This document shows, piece by piece, positions 1 to 9,747 of a stretch of 64,000 nucleotides of DNA. The DNA comes from G965214625 sp965214625 (GTDB lineage Bacteria > Pseudomonadota > Gammaproteobacteria > Arenicellales > Poriferihabitantaceae). Below the pieces are notes generated by a model. The model was not told the DNA's origin, ran no database searches, and saw nothing but the letters and a program-made list of their open reading frames with translations. How positions within the stretch are numbered: position 1 is the stretch's first letter; each line of letters begins with the position of its first letter. The position numbers were made by a program, and so were the translations under genes. The stretch lies in NCBI GenBank assembly GCA_965214625.1, contig OZ243962.1:310001-374000 (forward strand), read 5' to 3'.

Positions 1-308
1 GTAAAAAAGCCGGTACACTCATGTACGACATCGACCCCGATCTCGCCCCAGGGTAACTTGGACGGGTCACGCTCGGCGAAAACCCGAATCACATCCCCGT
101 TCACGACAATATGATCATCCCGCACTTCAACCGACCCTGGAAACCGTCCGTGAGCCGTATCATATTGCGTCAGATGGGCATTGGTCTTCGCATCACCCAA
201 ATCATTGATCGCAGCGATTTCAATGTCACGATTGCCTGATTCATATTTCGCCCTGAGGATATTTCGACCAATTCGACCGTAACCGTTAATTGCAACTTTG
301 ATTGTCAT
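1..308 (-). CDS. gap: Glyceraldehyde-3-phosphate dehydrogenase, N-terminal part (runs off window)
   Basis: The first 102 residues are present; the gene starts at an ATG at 308 and leaves the window at base 1. The N-terminus shows the NAD-binding Rossmann motif of type I GAPDH (NGYGRIGRNILR) followed by the AINDLGD and YDTAHGRF stretches and the VFAERDPSKLPW segment typical of the family. The enzyme oxidises glyceraldehyde-3-phosphate to 1,3-bisphosphoglycerate with NAD(P) in the cytoplasm. It lies 105 bp downstream of transketolase on the same strand, a common tkt-gap order in gammaproteobacteria. The active-site Cys lies outside the window, so the E. coli GapA versus Epd type cannot be settled. 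Confidence 0.95.
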   Translation of the reverse strand, partial: MTIKVAINGYGRIGRNILRAKYESGNRDIEIAAINDLGDAKTNAHLTQYDTAHGRFPGSVEVRDDHIVVNGDVIRVFAERDPSKLPWGEIGVDVVHECTGFF

Positions 309-413
309 TATGAATAAACCCTAATATAAATACCGTACAAATAATTAATAATTGATTGATCGACCAACAACCGCTCCCCTGTCCCTGACTCCGTGTTTGC
401 TGAGCAACTTTGG

Positions 414-2411
414 TCAGTCAGCAAGCACACGCAAGACGGATTCGATGATTTTCTCAATCGTCATGCCGAGAAACCTGAAAACATCACCGGTAGGCGCTGA
501 CTCTCCAAACGTGTCAATCCCAACTACTCCGCCATTTCGCCCGACGTACTTTCTCCAACTGTCGGTCACCCCCGCTTCCACTGCAACGCGTTTGCCAACC
601 GATGACGGCAGAACCGCTTCGCGATACGTCTCATCCTGGTCCTCAAACCGATCTGTTGAGGGCATGGAGACCACCCGGATGTCATCTCTTTGCATCTGTT
701 CCACCGCGGCCATGACCAAAGCCACTTCCGACCCGGTTGCAATGATAATAAGCGACGGATCGCCAGGGGTATCTTTGAGGACATAACCGCCCCGCTTGAT
801 CATCTCGAGTTGATCAGGGGTACGGTGTTGATGCGGCAGACTTTGCCTTGAAAAGACAAGCGAAAACGGCCGGTCTGAAGATTCAATCGCCTGTTGCCAG
901 GCGACGGCTGACTCGACGGCATCACAAGGACGCCATATCGACATGCCCGGAATCAACCGCAATGAGGCCAGTTGTTCGACCGGTTGATGCGTCGGACCGT
1001 CTTCACCCAACCCCACTGAATCATGCGTGAAGACAAAAATACTGGGTATTTTCATGAGTGCCGCCATACGCAGGGCGTTTCTGGAATACTCCGAAAACAT
1101 CAGAAACGTTGCTCCATAAGGTTTCAAACCACCATGTAGCGCCATCCCGTTGATCATTGCCGACATGCCGAACTCCCTGACACCATAATAGATATAATTC
1201 CCTGCCGCCTGTTCATGCAGTGCGGCCGTTCCGGACCAGGTGGTCAGATTGGAGCCGGTCAGGTCCGCCGAGCCACCGATAAGTTCAGGAACAAGCGGGG
1301 CAAACAGCTCTATCGCCTTTTGGGATGCTTTACGCGAAGCCATGGTCTCTCCTTGCTGCGCAATGATCCCGATGTGTCGACGTGACAGTACATTCCAACG
1401 ATCGGGCAGTCTGGCAACCATGCGACGCTCAAACTCACCGGCCATTTCCGGAACACAACGCCGGTATTGTTCAAACATTTCCTGCCATGTCGCTTCTGCC
1501 GACTGCCCCTGTTCAGTGGCATCCCAAGCCTGATAGATTTCGTCAGGAATCTCAAAAGCAGGATAATCCCACCCCAGTTGTTGTCTGGCCAGTTCTATTT
1601 CCACATCTCCGAGTGGCGCACCATGGCAGGATTCCGTTCCGCCCTTATTGGGGGCACCATACCCGATAATGGTTTTACAACAAATCAACGTCGGGCGATC
1701 CGGCTCACCCCGCGCTTTCATAATCGCTGCGCAGACCGCCACTGGGTCGTGCCCATCAATATCCGCAATGACCTGCCAGCCATAGGATTCAAAACGCAGG
1801 ACCGTATTATCGGTAAACCACCCCTCCACCTTTCCGTCAATAGAAATCCCGTTATCATCATAAAAGGCGATCAATTTACCCAATTTCAGCGTGCCGGCCA
1901 AGGAACAGGCCTCGTGAGAGATGCCTTCCATCAGACAGCCATCCCCGAGGAAGACATACGTATAATGATCAATAATTGCCATGTCGGGGAGATTGAAAAC
2001 GGCGGCGAGATTCTTTTCTGCAATGGCCATACCCACCGCATTCGCGATGCCCTGACCCAGTGGCCCCGTCGTGGTTTCAACGCCAGGCGTATAACCGTAC
2101 TCGGGATGTCCCGGTGTTTTCGAATGAAGCTGCCGGAAATGCTTGATTTCATCCATGGAAAGCGCATAACCGGTCAAATGGAGCAAGGCATAAAGCAACA
2201 TGGATCCATGGCCGTTTGATAATACAAACCGATCACGGTCAATCCATTGCGGATTTCTCGGATTGTGTTTCAAAAAACCGCTCCATAGCACTTCGGCGAT
2301 ATCCGCCATGCCCATCGGTGCACCCGGATGACCACTGTTCGCTTTTTGAACTGCATCCATGCTCAGGGCACGAATCGCATTGGCTTTCATCCGCTGGGTA
2401 ATCTGTGTCAT
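414..2411 (-). CDS. tkt: Transketolase
   Basis: Full-length transketolase (665 aa, the usual size), which moves two-carbon ketol units between sugar phosphates in the pentose phosphate pathway using thiamine diphosphate. Visible motifs: the N-terminal substrate/TPP histidine in LSNGHGSMLLY (near residue 66), the TPP/Mg motif GDGCLMEG followed by FYDDNGISIDG (about 155-185), and the central transketolase signature EDGPTHQPVEQL (about 468-480). The ATG at 2411 lies directly upstream of the conserved TQITQRMKANAIRALSMDAV start. It sits between an IMPase-family gene upstream and gap downstream, all on the minus strand, so all three could be cotranscribed. Confidence 0.97.
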   Translation of the reverse strand: MTQITQRMKANAIRALSMDAVQKANSGHPGAPMGMADIAEVLWSGFLKHNPRNPQWIDRDRFVLSNGHGSMLLYALLHLTGYALSMDEIKHFRQLHSKTPGHPEYGYTPGVETTTGPLGQGIANAVGMAIAEKNLAAVFNLPDMAIIDHYTYVFLGDGCLMEGISHEACSLAGTLKLGKLIAFYDDNGISIDGKVEGWFTDNTVLRFESYGWQVIADIDGHDPVAVCAAIMKARGEPDRPTLICCKTIIGYGAPNKGGTESCHGAPLGDVEIELARQQLGWDYPAFEIPDEIYQAWDATEQGQSAEATWQEMFEQYRRCVPEMAGEFERRMVARLPDRWNVLSRRHIGIIAQQGETMASRKASQKAIELFAPLVPELIGGSADLTGSNLTTWSGTAALHEQAAGNYIYYGVREFGMSAMINGMALHGGLKPYGATFLMFSEYSRNALRMAALMKIPSIFVFTHDSVGLGEDGPTHQPVEQLASLRLIPGMSIWRPCDAVESAVAWQQAIESSDRPFSLVFSRQSLPHQHRTPDQLEMIKRGGYVLKDTPGDPSLIIIATGSEVALVMAAVEQMQRDDIRVVSMPSTDRFEDQDETYREAVLPSSVGKRVAVEAGVTDSWRKYVGRNGGVVGIDTFGESAPTGDVFRFLGMTIEKIIESVLRVLAD

Positions 2412-2427
2412 GCAACCCCCCTGTCTT

Positions 2428-2652
2428 TCATCGTATTAATCTGTTGACGGGGTCCACCCTCTGGCCAACTCTCTGTCTCATTGCTGCCAAACAAGCCGAT
2501 CGAAAGGCCCGGTCGGACAATACAGCCACAACCTGAATATCCCGGGTATCGCCCAGCCAGGTGATACCTGCCTTCGGACCCATCACCCCACTTACCGCGG
2601 TCATCGAGACAAACCGGATGAACCGTGATCTCGCTCTTATTATACGCCCCAT
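2428..2652 (-). CDS. Possible small protein between IMPase and transketolase (74 aa)
   Basis: An open frame from an ATG at 2652 to a stop at 2428 fills the gap between the IMPase-family gene and tkt, with about 16 bp on each side, on the same strand. That spacing is the only argument for it. The product is basic at the N-terminus, with no signal peptide, membrane segment or family motif that I recognise. It could equally be an untranslated leader of tkt. Confidence 0.25.
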   Translation of the reverse strand: MGRIIRARSRFIRFVSMTAVSGVMGPKAGITWLGDTRDIQVVAVLSDRAFRSACLAAMRQRVGQRVDPVNRLIR

Positions 2653-2668
2653 CCCGACTCCATCTGTT

Positions 2669-3490
2669 TCAAAGAGGTGAGGACTGTTGCACATCACTGT
2701 TCCGGTAAATCCAATCGATCCACTGATCCAGCAACTGGGTTGATATTGCCGCAACAACAGAGCGTTTTCTCAGTTTGCTACAGTCCAGAGGCAGCCCTGA
2801 CAAGGAAGTGGCAACCCCACCCGACTCACGTAATATCAGATATCCCGCAGAAAAATCCCAAAGTTTTTGACCTCCATGGAGATACAGGTGAAACCGCCCC
2901 GATGCCAGCCAGCACCACTCGAGCACCGCAGAACCCAAATTCCGCTGTGAACGGTACGGAGGTGCTCTGACCAACTGCACGGCCAATTCTCCAACCAACC
3001 GCTTGTAATCAATATTGGCAATACAGTTTTCCAGACGATGGTCTCCGGAACAAAAGAGCTTTTCACTATTGAGATAAGCTCCTTTCCCTTTTTGGGCTGA
3101 AAAACACTCATCCCTGATCGGATCATAAACCACCGCGAGAACGGGGTTATCCTCTATCACCAGCGCCAAGGAAATACCGTAAAACTGAAATCCAGCCGCA
3201 AAATTCGTGGTGCCGTCCAACGGGTCCAGAACCCAATAGCCCCGCTCACTTTGTCTGCAGACCCGAACTTGGTCAACATGCTCCATCTCCTCACCAATAA
3301 AGCCGAACTGGGGCCATTTTTGACTGAGAATGCGAAACAGCTGGTTCTGGATCTCCTTGTCGACCACCGTGACATAACTGCCGTCTATCTTAGTTTCTGG
3401 GCTGACACGATCCCACCCAGGTCGTTCTATATTGCGGGCGGCGGCACGAACAATGTCACACAGTTCAGCGATCGTAGGGAACTCGGTCAT
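2669..3490 (-). CDS. Inositol-monophosphatase-family phosphatase
   Basis: A 273-residue member of the Mg-dependent, Li-sensitive phosphatase superfamily (IMPase/SuhB/CysQ/HisN). The metal-binding motifs are all present: GEE at 66-68, DPLDGTTNF at 89-97, and WDFSAG at 211-216 in place of the usual WDxAAG. Catalytic residues therefore look complete. The substrate (inositol phosphate, PAP or histidinol phosphate) cannot be told from sequence alone; the neighbours (chemosensory genes upstream, transketolase downstream) do not decide it. It starts 37 bp after chpC on the same strand and is probably cotranscribed. Confidence 0.88.
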   Translation of the reverse strand: MTEFPTIAELCDIVRAAARNIERPGWDRVSPETKIDGSYVTVVDKEIQNQLFRILSQKWPQFGFIGEEMEHVDQVRVCRQSERGYWVLDPLDGTTNFAAGFQFYGISLALVIEDNPVLAVVYDPIRDECFSAQKGKGAYLNSEKLFCSGDHRLENCIANIDYKRLVGELAVQLVRAPPYRSQRNLGSAVLEWCWLASGRFHLYLHGGQKLWDFSAGYLILRESGGVATSLSGLPLDCSKLRKRSVVAAISTQLLDQWIDWIYRNSDVQQSSPL

Positions 3491-3527
3491 ACCATCTTTG
3501 TGGATTCAATTTCGACAAATACGGGGA

Positions 3528-3956
3528 TCAGAAAATATCCCGAAGTACTGCTTTGAGGTCCGGAATAATACCCAGCTGATTATTGACTTCGACAAGGCCT
3601 GACGCATAGTGGACCTCCTCAACCTTGGAAGAAGGGAGCATTCGGACGGTCTCATCCATCACTCGTATCCTCGGTGAACTGATACTGGTAAACGCAAAAA
3701 AATCATCGGTTTCAAATCCTTTCAATGGCCATAATGCCACCGCAGTACTGAATGTCTCGTCATCACTTGGTGTCGCCCCGAACAGTAGCGAACTGTTTAT
3801 CAACGGCATCGAATACTCCAACCAAGTAATTTGATGGGCAATATAAGATTGCCGATGTGCCATCGGACACTGAAGCGAACTGTCAAGAATCCGGGCTACC
3901 ATCCCAACCGGAATGAGCAGCAGACCAACCCGGTTATCTAGCACAAGTACCTGCAT
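3528..3956 (-). CDS. chpC: CheW-like ChpC family protein
   Basis: A 142-residue protein placed 3 bp after the chpA-like gene. Its hydrophobic pattern (VGLLLIPVGMVARIL near the start, VNNQLGIIPDLKAVL near the end) fits a CheW-like beta domain of the ChpC type, which couples receptors to the Pil-Chp signalling array in the cytoplasm. ChpC is the distal CheW homologue in the Pseudomonas pil-chp cluster, and the position here matches. Sequence similarity by eye is modest, so the assignment leans on the context. Confidence 0.65.
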   Translation of the reverse strand: MQVLVLDNRVGLLLIPVGMVARILDSSLQCPMAHRQSYIAHQITWLEYSMPLINSSLLFGATPSDDETFSTAVALWPLKGFETDDFFAFTSISSPRIRVMDETVRMLPSSKVEEVHYASGLVEVNNQLGIIPDLKAVLRDIF

Positions 3957-3959
3957 CGT

Positions 3960-6900
3960 TCAGAGGGCTTTATTATACGTGATATCGTCAATCACCTGTT
4001 CTAGTTCACTGGAGGAAAAAGGCCGAATAATACAGTCGTCCGCCCCGAGATCGAGTGCCATTACTCGATATGGAGTATCTCGCTCCAGAAGGATCATGAT
4101 CACCAGCAGGTTCTGAAAACGGCTATCCTCCCTTAATTTCACCAGTAACTCATAACCATTCATGTTCGGCATCTCGACATCCACCAACAGCATGTCGACC
4201 TGCTCTCTTTCCAGTACAGCCAACGCATCTGTTGCACTTTTGGCCATCACGGCTTCCAAACCCATGATTTCAATCATCCGTCGCATATCCCGTCTGGCCA
4301 CCACCGAATCATCGACCACCAGTATGCGTCGGATAGCCTCGTTCGCCTTGGTTGGCATGGTCTGTGAAACAGGCTGGGTCACCTGCTTTAATTCGAGGGT
4401 GTCAGGGGAAACCTGTCGATCAATCAATTGAAGCGGGTCAAGCACTAAAGCAAGACTGGTGTCTGACAGTAACGTGACGCCGACAACACCCCCAATGGAC
4501 CTCAGTTGTGTTCCAGGTGTCTTACAGACAATACTTGCCGTTTCCAAAAATGCATCCACGGAAAAGGCCATCAGTTGTTCCTTCCGACGGATCAACAGTG
4601 ATGAAATACTGTTGTGTTTCGAACGCAGACTTTGGATACCCATTCGCTCGCACAAATCAACCAGGGGAACAGGTTTCCCTTCCAACTGAATATGGCGCTG
4701 TCCGTCGATCTCTACCAGCCTGGATACCGCTGATTCGTCCACTCGTTCGATCATCCCCGAAAGGATGGCACACCGATAGACGCCCAGCTTTACCAACATC
4801 GCCTGCATGACAGGAACCCGTAACACCAACCCTGTTTGTGTGTTGTTGTCAGATGCCCCGTCGGCAACCCAATCTGGTTGCGGTTCGGTTCCCTTGTCGT
4901 CATCCCGGCGCAACATGACCGTATCGCTCTGCGTCTCCCCTTCCACCAAACCCATACCCGACCTGTTGAACGTCTTGTCCTCGATCAGAGGAATACGCAC
5001 CGGTGCAAATCCGATCCTGCTCACCTGTCTTTCCTGGGACCGACGTTGTGACAATCGCTTATCCAGTATTGAGACTTTATCGTCAAACGCACGCTCAATA
5101 TGGGTCAACCGCACAAGCTGACCCTTGATTCTCCGTGTCTTGTCCTGTAGCCAGGCATATTGGTCAAGTGCAGGCCCCGAACACTCCATTTCTGCTGACG
5201 GAGCCGGCAAATCCAACAAGGAATGTATTTGCAACCCCATCTGTCGTTCATGCTCCGTCAGTTCATCGCGTATATTTTCCATGTCCCCTCTGACACCCAG
5301 TAATGCCTTTTTTGTCCTATCCAGCACCGTTTCCAGTTCCATGCCATGCAGACCGAATGCACTCCGATGATCAATCAGGCCAAACAGTTTTTCTTCCTCA
5401 ATATCTTGTAGCCCATGAACCAGATCGAGTGACGTTGCCCAAGGAAACGGATCCTGTTCGTCAGCTGGTTGCTCGGATGCACTGGTTACACTTGCCGTAA
5501 ACCGAAAGGGATCATCTTCCTCCCTTTCGATCACGTCACGGGTGTCGTACGATTTGAATTCATCATCATGATGAGGCCGATTCGATGCCAACTCGACGGC
5601 GGACTGGTCCAAGGAAATCTGCTCGATCGAGTCCATCAGTCCGTCGCTGTCCAATGCGGCATCTTCCCCGCCCTGTGCACTGCTATCGAATATCCCCCGA
5701 AGGAAGGCGGGAATATCATCAAACAGGGGGTCTGTCGCAAGAAACGATTCCGGTTCAGACCACCCCTCAACCGGCCTGCCATCCTCAAAGGGAATTTCCT
5801 GCGCCTTGCTTGAGGTTTCGGACATCGATTGATCTGCAACGTTGGGGTAACCAAAGGCTGTTTCCTGCTCCTCCTGGTCCAATAATTCCAGCATTTTATT
5901 GAAAGAGTCGAGCTGATTCTTTGCATCCTCTGGATCACAATCTCTCGCCACAGACAACATGTCGAGGGCTTCTTCAAGCAGATTCAAAATACTCCAGTCA
6001 TTCTCAGTATTCGTCCCATCGATCTGATCGAGGAGCATTACGACACGCCGGATTAATCCTTTGATATCACCGAAACCACTGATCTCGGTCTCTTCATGCA
6101 GCGTATCAAAGCCAATCCGGATCGCCGCTAGCAACTCATCGTTTAACCCGCTGGAACGCCATACTGAAAGACTGTTTTGAAGCTGTGCCAAACACTGACG
6201 GTTCAACGTAGAAAAAGATGACTGTCCCACGGAATCAGTTGTCTCAACATGGCACGTCCCAAACTCGTCGATCGAAAGGACTGAATGCTCGCCCTCCTGA
6301 TCAAGGTCTGCCGCGGCTTCCCTGACAGCCGTCTGTTGCGTCAGCAGTGCATCCAGCATGGCAGACCATTCGCTGATCGCAATCTCTTGTTCAACCCGGC
6401 CCTCGACAGCCGCCTGAATCGCTCCGAGTAATGAATCAACAAACGTGCGCACCGCTGCGCTCAAGACGATTCGATCTTCAATCAGCCTCTCTATCAGTTC
6501 CTGTCCCAGACCGACAAGTTCGACCAGCCGGTCCCGCTCGGCGCTGACACCATACACTTTCATCTGGCGAAAGAGATGCAGCAAATCAAATAAATTCTGA
6601 TTATCCTCAGGTGCCTTCCACCACTTTTTTTTCGCGTTGTTGATACTGTCAAGGACAGAGACGATCGCCTTGTAACCCGGTCTTTGACCCTGCAGGCCCA
6701 GCGTCCTTCTCTGCGAGTCAACACCCTGCTCCGTTTGCTCATTCTTGCCGGACGATACCGAACGGATTGTGTCATCTGCGTCTGAATGCCCGTTTTTCTC
6801 TTCCCGGCGCAAGCTTGGCCGGTCTATCGTCTCGACATTTCCCGGTCCGATGGATTCCAAAACATCATGGGCGTTTTGAAGGCACGCCAATGCAGGATAA

Positions 6901-7235
6901 TTTCCATGGCGCAATTGTTCGGCATACTCACCAATCGCAGTGAACAATCGACTGAGCCCGACCAGATTCTGCTCAACGACCAATTCATTGCCCTCGCTAA
7001 AAAGACTCCGGATCTTGACACGGGTCGTATCGATCAATCGAGCGGCCTGCTTGGCGTTCAAGGCAATGAACCTGTCGTGAAGCTCGGTCAACTGCATCTC
7101 AATCTGGCCCGCTTCATCCAACGGATTGCTGGCAGCGAAATGGATTGCAATCGTCTCAACCCGCTGAACGATGTCCTCCACCACCGCGACATCGGCCACA
7201 CTCAATACCTGTGGTGGTAGCTTGGACTCCATCAC
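3960..7235 (-). CDS. chpA: ChpA/CheA-like chemosensory scaffold without a visible kinase domain
   Basis: A 1091-residue protein in the chpA position of a Pil-Chp cluster. Order of parts: a helical N-terminus; an Hpt-like segment at about 213-240 in which FRQMKVYG stands where FHTLKGSG is expected, so the phospho-acceptor His is Arg223; a long acidic helical region; a segment like the CheA P3 dimerisation helices (from ALDQYAWLQ, about 687-760); a short linker; a CheW domain from about 798; and a receiver domain from about 967 with VVDDS and acceptor Asp1019 in LLVDVEMP. The ATP-binding domain expected between P3 and CheW (N, G1 and G2 boxes) is absent; about 40 residues of linker take its place. 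Family members are usually about twice as long. Start: GTG at 7235 overlapping the preceding stop (TAGTG), or ATG at 7232. Likely a signalling scaffold, not a kinase. Confidence 0.85.
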   Translation of the reverse strand: MMESKLPPQVLSVADVAVVEDIVQRVETIAIHFAASNPLDEAGQIEMQLTELHDRFIALNAKQAARLIDTTRVKIRSLFSEGNELVVEQNLVGLSRLFTAIGEYAEQLRHGNYPALACLQNAHDVLESIGPGNVETIDRPSLRREEKNGHSDADDTIRSVSSGKNEQTEQGVDSQRRTLGLQGQRPGYKAIVSVLDSINNAKKKWWKAPEDNQNLFDLLHLFRQMKVYGVSAERDRLVELVGLGQELIERLIEDRIVLSAAVRTFVDSLLGAIQAAVEGRVEQEIAISEWSAMLDALLTQQTAVREAAADLDQEGEHSVLSIDEFGTCHVETTDSVGQSSFSTLNRQCLAQLQNSLSVWRSSGLNDELLAAIRIGFDTLHEETEISGFGDIKGLIRRVVMLLDQIDGTNTENDWSILNLLEEALDMLSVARDCDPEDAKNQLDSFNKMLELLDQEEQETAFGYPNVADQSMSETSSKAQEIPFEDGRPVEGWSEPESFLATDPLFDDIPAFLRGIFDSSAQGGEDAALDSDGLMDSIEQISLDQSAVELASNRPHHDDEFKSYDTRDVIEREEDDPFRFTASVTSASEQPADEQDPFPWATSLDLVHGLQDIEEEKLFGLIDHRSAFGLHGMELETVLDRTKKALLGVRGDMENIRDELTEHERQMGLQIHSLLDLPAPSAEMECSGPALDQYAWLQDKTRRIKGQLVRLTHIERAFDDKVSILDKRLSQRRSQERQVSRIGFAPVRIPLIEDKTFNRSGMGLVEGETQSDTVMLRRDDDKGTEPQPDWVADGASDNNTQTGLVLRVPVMQAMLVKLGVYRCAILSGMIERVDESAVSRLVEIDGQRHIQLEGKPVPLVDLCERMGIQSLRSKHNSISSLLIRRKEQLMAFSVDAFLETASIVCKTPGTQLRSIGGVVGVTLLSDTSLALVLDPLQLIDRQVSPDTLELKQVTQPVSQTMPTKANEAIRRILVVDDSVVARRDMRRMIEIMGLEAVMAKSATDALAVLEREQVDMLLVDVEMPNMNGYELLVKLREDSRFQNLLVIMILLERDTPYRVMALDLGADDCIIRPFSSSELEQVIDDITYNKAL

Positions 7236-7465
7236 TACGGCCTGTCGTCCAGATCAACAGAAGACAACTTCCGCCAACATGAAAGCATCGGTTTGATATC
7301 GCGAGGCAGTCGCCTGGTGGTCCATCGCCAAGACAATGCATTGGAAACACCCGATTCCAGATCGAGATTGATCAATGATTCAGACGACCCGTCAACCCTC
7401 CGTTCCGACATATCAGGCAACATGTCACACCAGTTCGCGTCAATGTGTCCCAGGGCAATTTTCAT
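7235..7465 (-). CDS. Small hypothetical protein coupled to the chpA-like gene (76 aa)
   Basis: The frame opens with an ATG at 7465, 98 bp after the pilJ-like gene, and its TAG stop overlaps the GTG start of the chpA-like gene, an arrangement typical of translational coupling. The product is soluble-looking, with an acidic first half and a Trp/Arg-rich second half (LSWRWTTRRLP, then CWRKLSS). I do not recognise a family. Overlap, strand and position inside the chemosensory operon make it more likely real than most ORFs of this size. Confidence 0.5.
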   Translation of the reverse strand: MKIALGHIDANWCDMLPDMSERRVDGSSESLINLDLESGVSNALSWRWTTRRLPRDIKPMLSCWRKLSSVDLDDRP

Positions 7466-7563
7466 ATCACCGTTTCATGTGGACTACTGGCATCAGAAAC
7501 CGATTGTGACCCATGTAGCCGCATATGCCTCTCCACCTAACCGTCCGTTCCTGGTACCGAGAA

Positions 7564-9747
7564 CTAGGACTGTCTGAAACCGGACAGTGTTTGCTCAAGC
7601 TGTTCGGCAACATTTTGCATCTCTTCGAGTGCGGCAACAAACTGAGGAATATCCAGGTCCGACGCTTCCTTGATCCGCTCCAGATCCTCCATCTGATGAA
7701 TCACCGATTCCGTCAACCTGTATTCATTATCAACGGGATCAGCAGCCTCATCAATGGTCTTCAGCACCGTTTCACCCGCCAACTGGATTTCATTGAATAC
7801 CCGACCCGTTTCTTCGGCTAGTTTCACATCCGAGACCACGCGTTGGGTTGTCGAACTCGTTACACGCATTGCCGTATTCACGTCACGGTGAATGGTCCGT
7901 ACCAGTTCCGTCATTTCATTGGATATCCGTACCGAACGTTCTGCCAACCTTTGGACTTCTTCAACAATCACCGCAAATCCCCGACCCGCCTCACCGGCCA
8001 TGGCGGCCTGTATTGAGGCATTGAGGGAGAGAACATTGGTCTGTTCCGCCATATCCTGACTCAGACGCAGCATTTCATTCATTTGTCGGATACTTTCACC
8101 AATGTATTTCAGTCGATTCGAAGTGTCTTGTGTCTGGTTTCGAATGATCGCAAGACCCTGTACCGTTTTCTGAGAGGTATTCAGTCCTTTTTGAGTCAAT
8201 CCGGACGAATGACGCACCTGATGGGACGAACGGGAAACCGCTTCATTCAGTTTGGACAGGGTCTCCTCCACTTCCTGGGCCAGCGTCCTTGTTTTCTCCA
8301 TTTGGGTATCACTGTTTGACTGAAAACGGGCAACCAACAACTCGGCATTGTTTCCCGTCTTGTTGATTTCTGAAACCGCTGTTGTCACTTCTTCCATCGC
8401 CCCCCTTAACTTCTCAGCGGTCGTATTAATCGAGCTGGCAATCGCCCCACTGATATCATCGGTTACCTTTGATGCCACACGAAGATCTCCCCGAGCCAGT
8501 TGACGAGTATCATGCAATAACGAAACCAGGGCTTCCTTGGAACGACGCATCCGCTGTGCGTTGAGTTCGGTTTTCCTCTGCTGATTTCGAACGATCGACC
8601 CCACAAACAACAATAATGACACGATGGCAATCACGCCCAATAAAATCGAATCTTGCGTCATCATACTGGGGATATCCGGGAAACGCAGGTTGAGACCCAG
8701 TTTACGGGACAACTGATTGAGTTCATCACTGACTTCACTGACCCTGCTAGCGGCATTTCTCAGGGCAATGGTCGACGCCATTTGCGACATTATCCGATCG
8801 ACATTCCCGATCCATTGGCGGGATAATCCATCAACTTCGCTGACCAATTCAGCCCCGCTCTCGCTGATCTGCTCACGAAGCACCCTGTTGACAATTCGAA
8901 ACTGCCGGGCTGCATCAGTCAGTTGATCCGGCACACTCTCCCAACCGGGGCCACTGGACGCAAATTGATTGATACTGGCTCCGATCATCTGGGTCAGATA
9001 TCGCTGCTGGTGTGCCAGATCAATCAGTTCGACGGCCACATTGATATCCGCCAGACCGCTGAGCAGTGCATCTATTTTTTCCAGCAGTTGCGGTTGCAGT
9101 TCATGGCTTGTTACGACCGATTGCTTGAGCGCCTCACTCTCGTCACGATGTTTTTGCAACACATCAAGTAAGGGCAGTAATATCTGCCATACCCGGTCAA
9201 TGGCCAGGACCTCAGCCTGCAAGGCAACCGTGATTGGCGACGATTCAGGCGTCACTGTCCTGAATCGAAGCCATGTAATCTCATCATCAACGCTGTTTCG
9301 AAGGGCATCAATCGTATCCAATACATCGTCTGCGCCATGGACCACTAATGACGCCCGATGACCTATTGCACTCACATTCACGTTAAGATCAAGGATCGTA
9401 TCGAACAGTTCGGATTGCTGCTGCGCATCCTGCCATTTTTGATATTCCGTGTAAGCAAAAGCGGCACAGGCACACAGAAAGATACCCAGCCAGAAAAATA
9501 TCCGCCAACGAATTCCCTGTTCCACCATCTCCTTCGCCTCAACCGAAATCGGTTTTTCAAGCACCTGGATATATTCAAATCCGGGCAAGGCAGACTCACT
9601 GGGCAACCCCAATGTCAAATCTTCCTCTTCCAGACTCAGATCAACCCTGTTCGTCCCGGCATCACGCATACGCTGTTTTGATGGATCGAGTTGACCAAAG
9701 GTATCTCTGATCACATCGTCTGTGGCGCCTTCTTTGATCTCAGTCAT
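7564..9747 (-). CDS. pilJ: PilJ-type methyl-accepting chemotaxis receptor
   Basis: A 727-residue receptor. Residues 1-80 form an unusually long cytoplasmic N-terminal tail, followed by TM1 (about 82-101), a helical periplasmic domain rich in coiled-coil heptads, TM2 (about 365-386, from SILLGVIAIVSLLLF), a HAMP-like stretch (QLARGDLRVASKVTDD), and the signalling hairpin, whose tip reads LNASIQAAMAGEAGRGFAV (about 570-590), the PilJ variant of the MCP consensus. PilJ senses surface or pilus-related cues in the Pil-Chp system and works with CheW-like PilI and the ChpA scaffold. It is the second gene of a minus-strand operon, 96 bp after the pilI-like gene. Confidence 0.9.
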   Translation of the reverse strand: MTEIKEGATDDVIRDTFGQLDPSKQRMRDAGTNRVDLSLEEEDLTLGLPSESALPGFEYIQVLEKPISVEAKEMVEQGIRWRIFFWLGIFLCACAAFAYTEYQKWQDAQQQSELFDTILDLNVNVSAIGHRASLVVHGADDVLDTIDALRNSVDDEITWLRFRTVTPESSPITVALQAEVLAIDRVWQILLPLLDVLQKHRDESEALKQSVVTSHELQPQLLEKIDALLSGLADINVAVELIDLAHQQRYLTQMIGASINQFASSGPGWESVPDQLTDAARQFRIVNRVLREQISESGAELVSEVDGLSRQWIGNVDRIMSQMASTIALRNAASRVSEVSDELNQLSRKLGLNLRFPDIPSMMTQDSILLGVIAIVSLLLFVGSIVRNQQRKTELNAQRMRRSKEALVSLLHDTRQLARGDLRVASKVTDDISGAIASSINTTAEKLRGAMEEVTTAVSEINKTGNNAELLVARFQSNSDTQMEKTRTLAQEVEETLSKLNEAVSRSSHQVRHSSGLTQKGLNTSQKTVQGLAIIRNQTQDTSNRLKYIGESIRQMNEMLRLSQDMAEQTNVLSLNASIQAAMAGEAGRGFAVIVEEVQRLAERSVRISNEMTELVRTIHRDVNTAMRVTSSTTQRVVSDVKLAEETGRVFNEIQLAGETVLKTIDEAADPVDNEYRLTESVIHQMEDLERIKEASDLDIPQFVAALEEMQNVAEQLEQTLSGFRQS

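Noticed and set aside
1467..2219. A 250-codon plus-strand frame opposite transketolase
   Set aside because: Shadow of the tkt coding strand; no family features.
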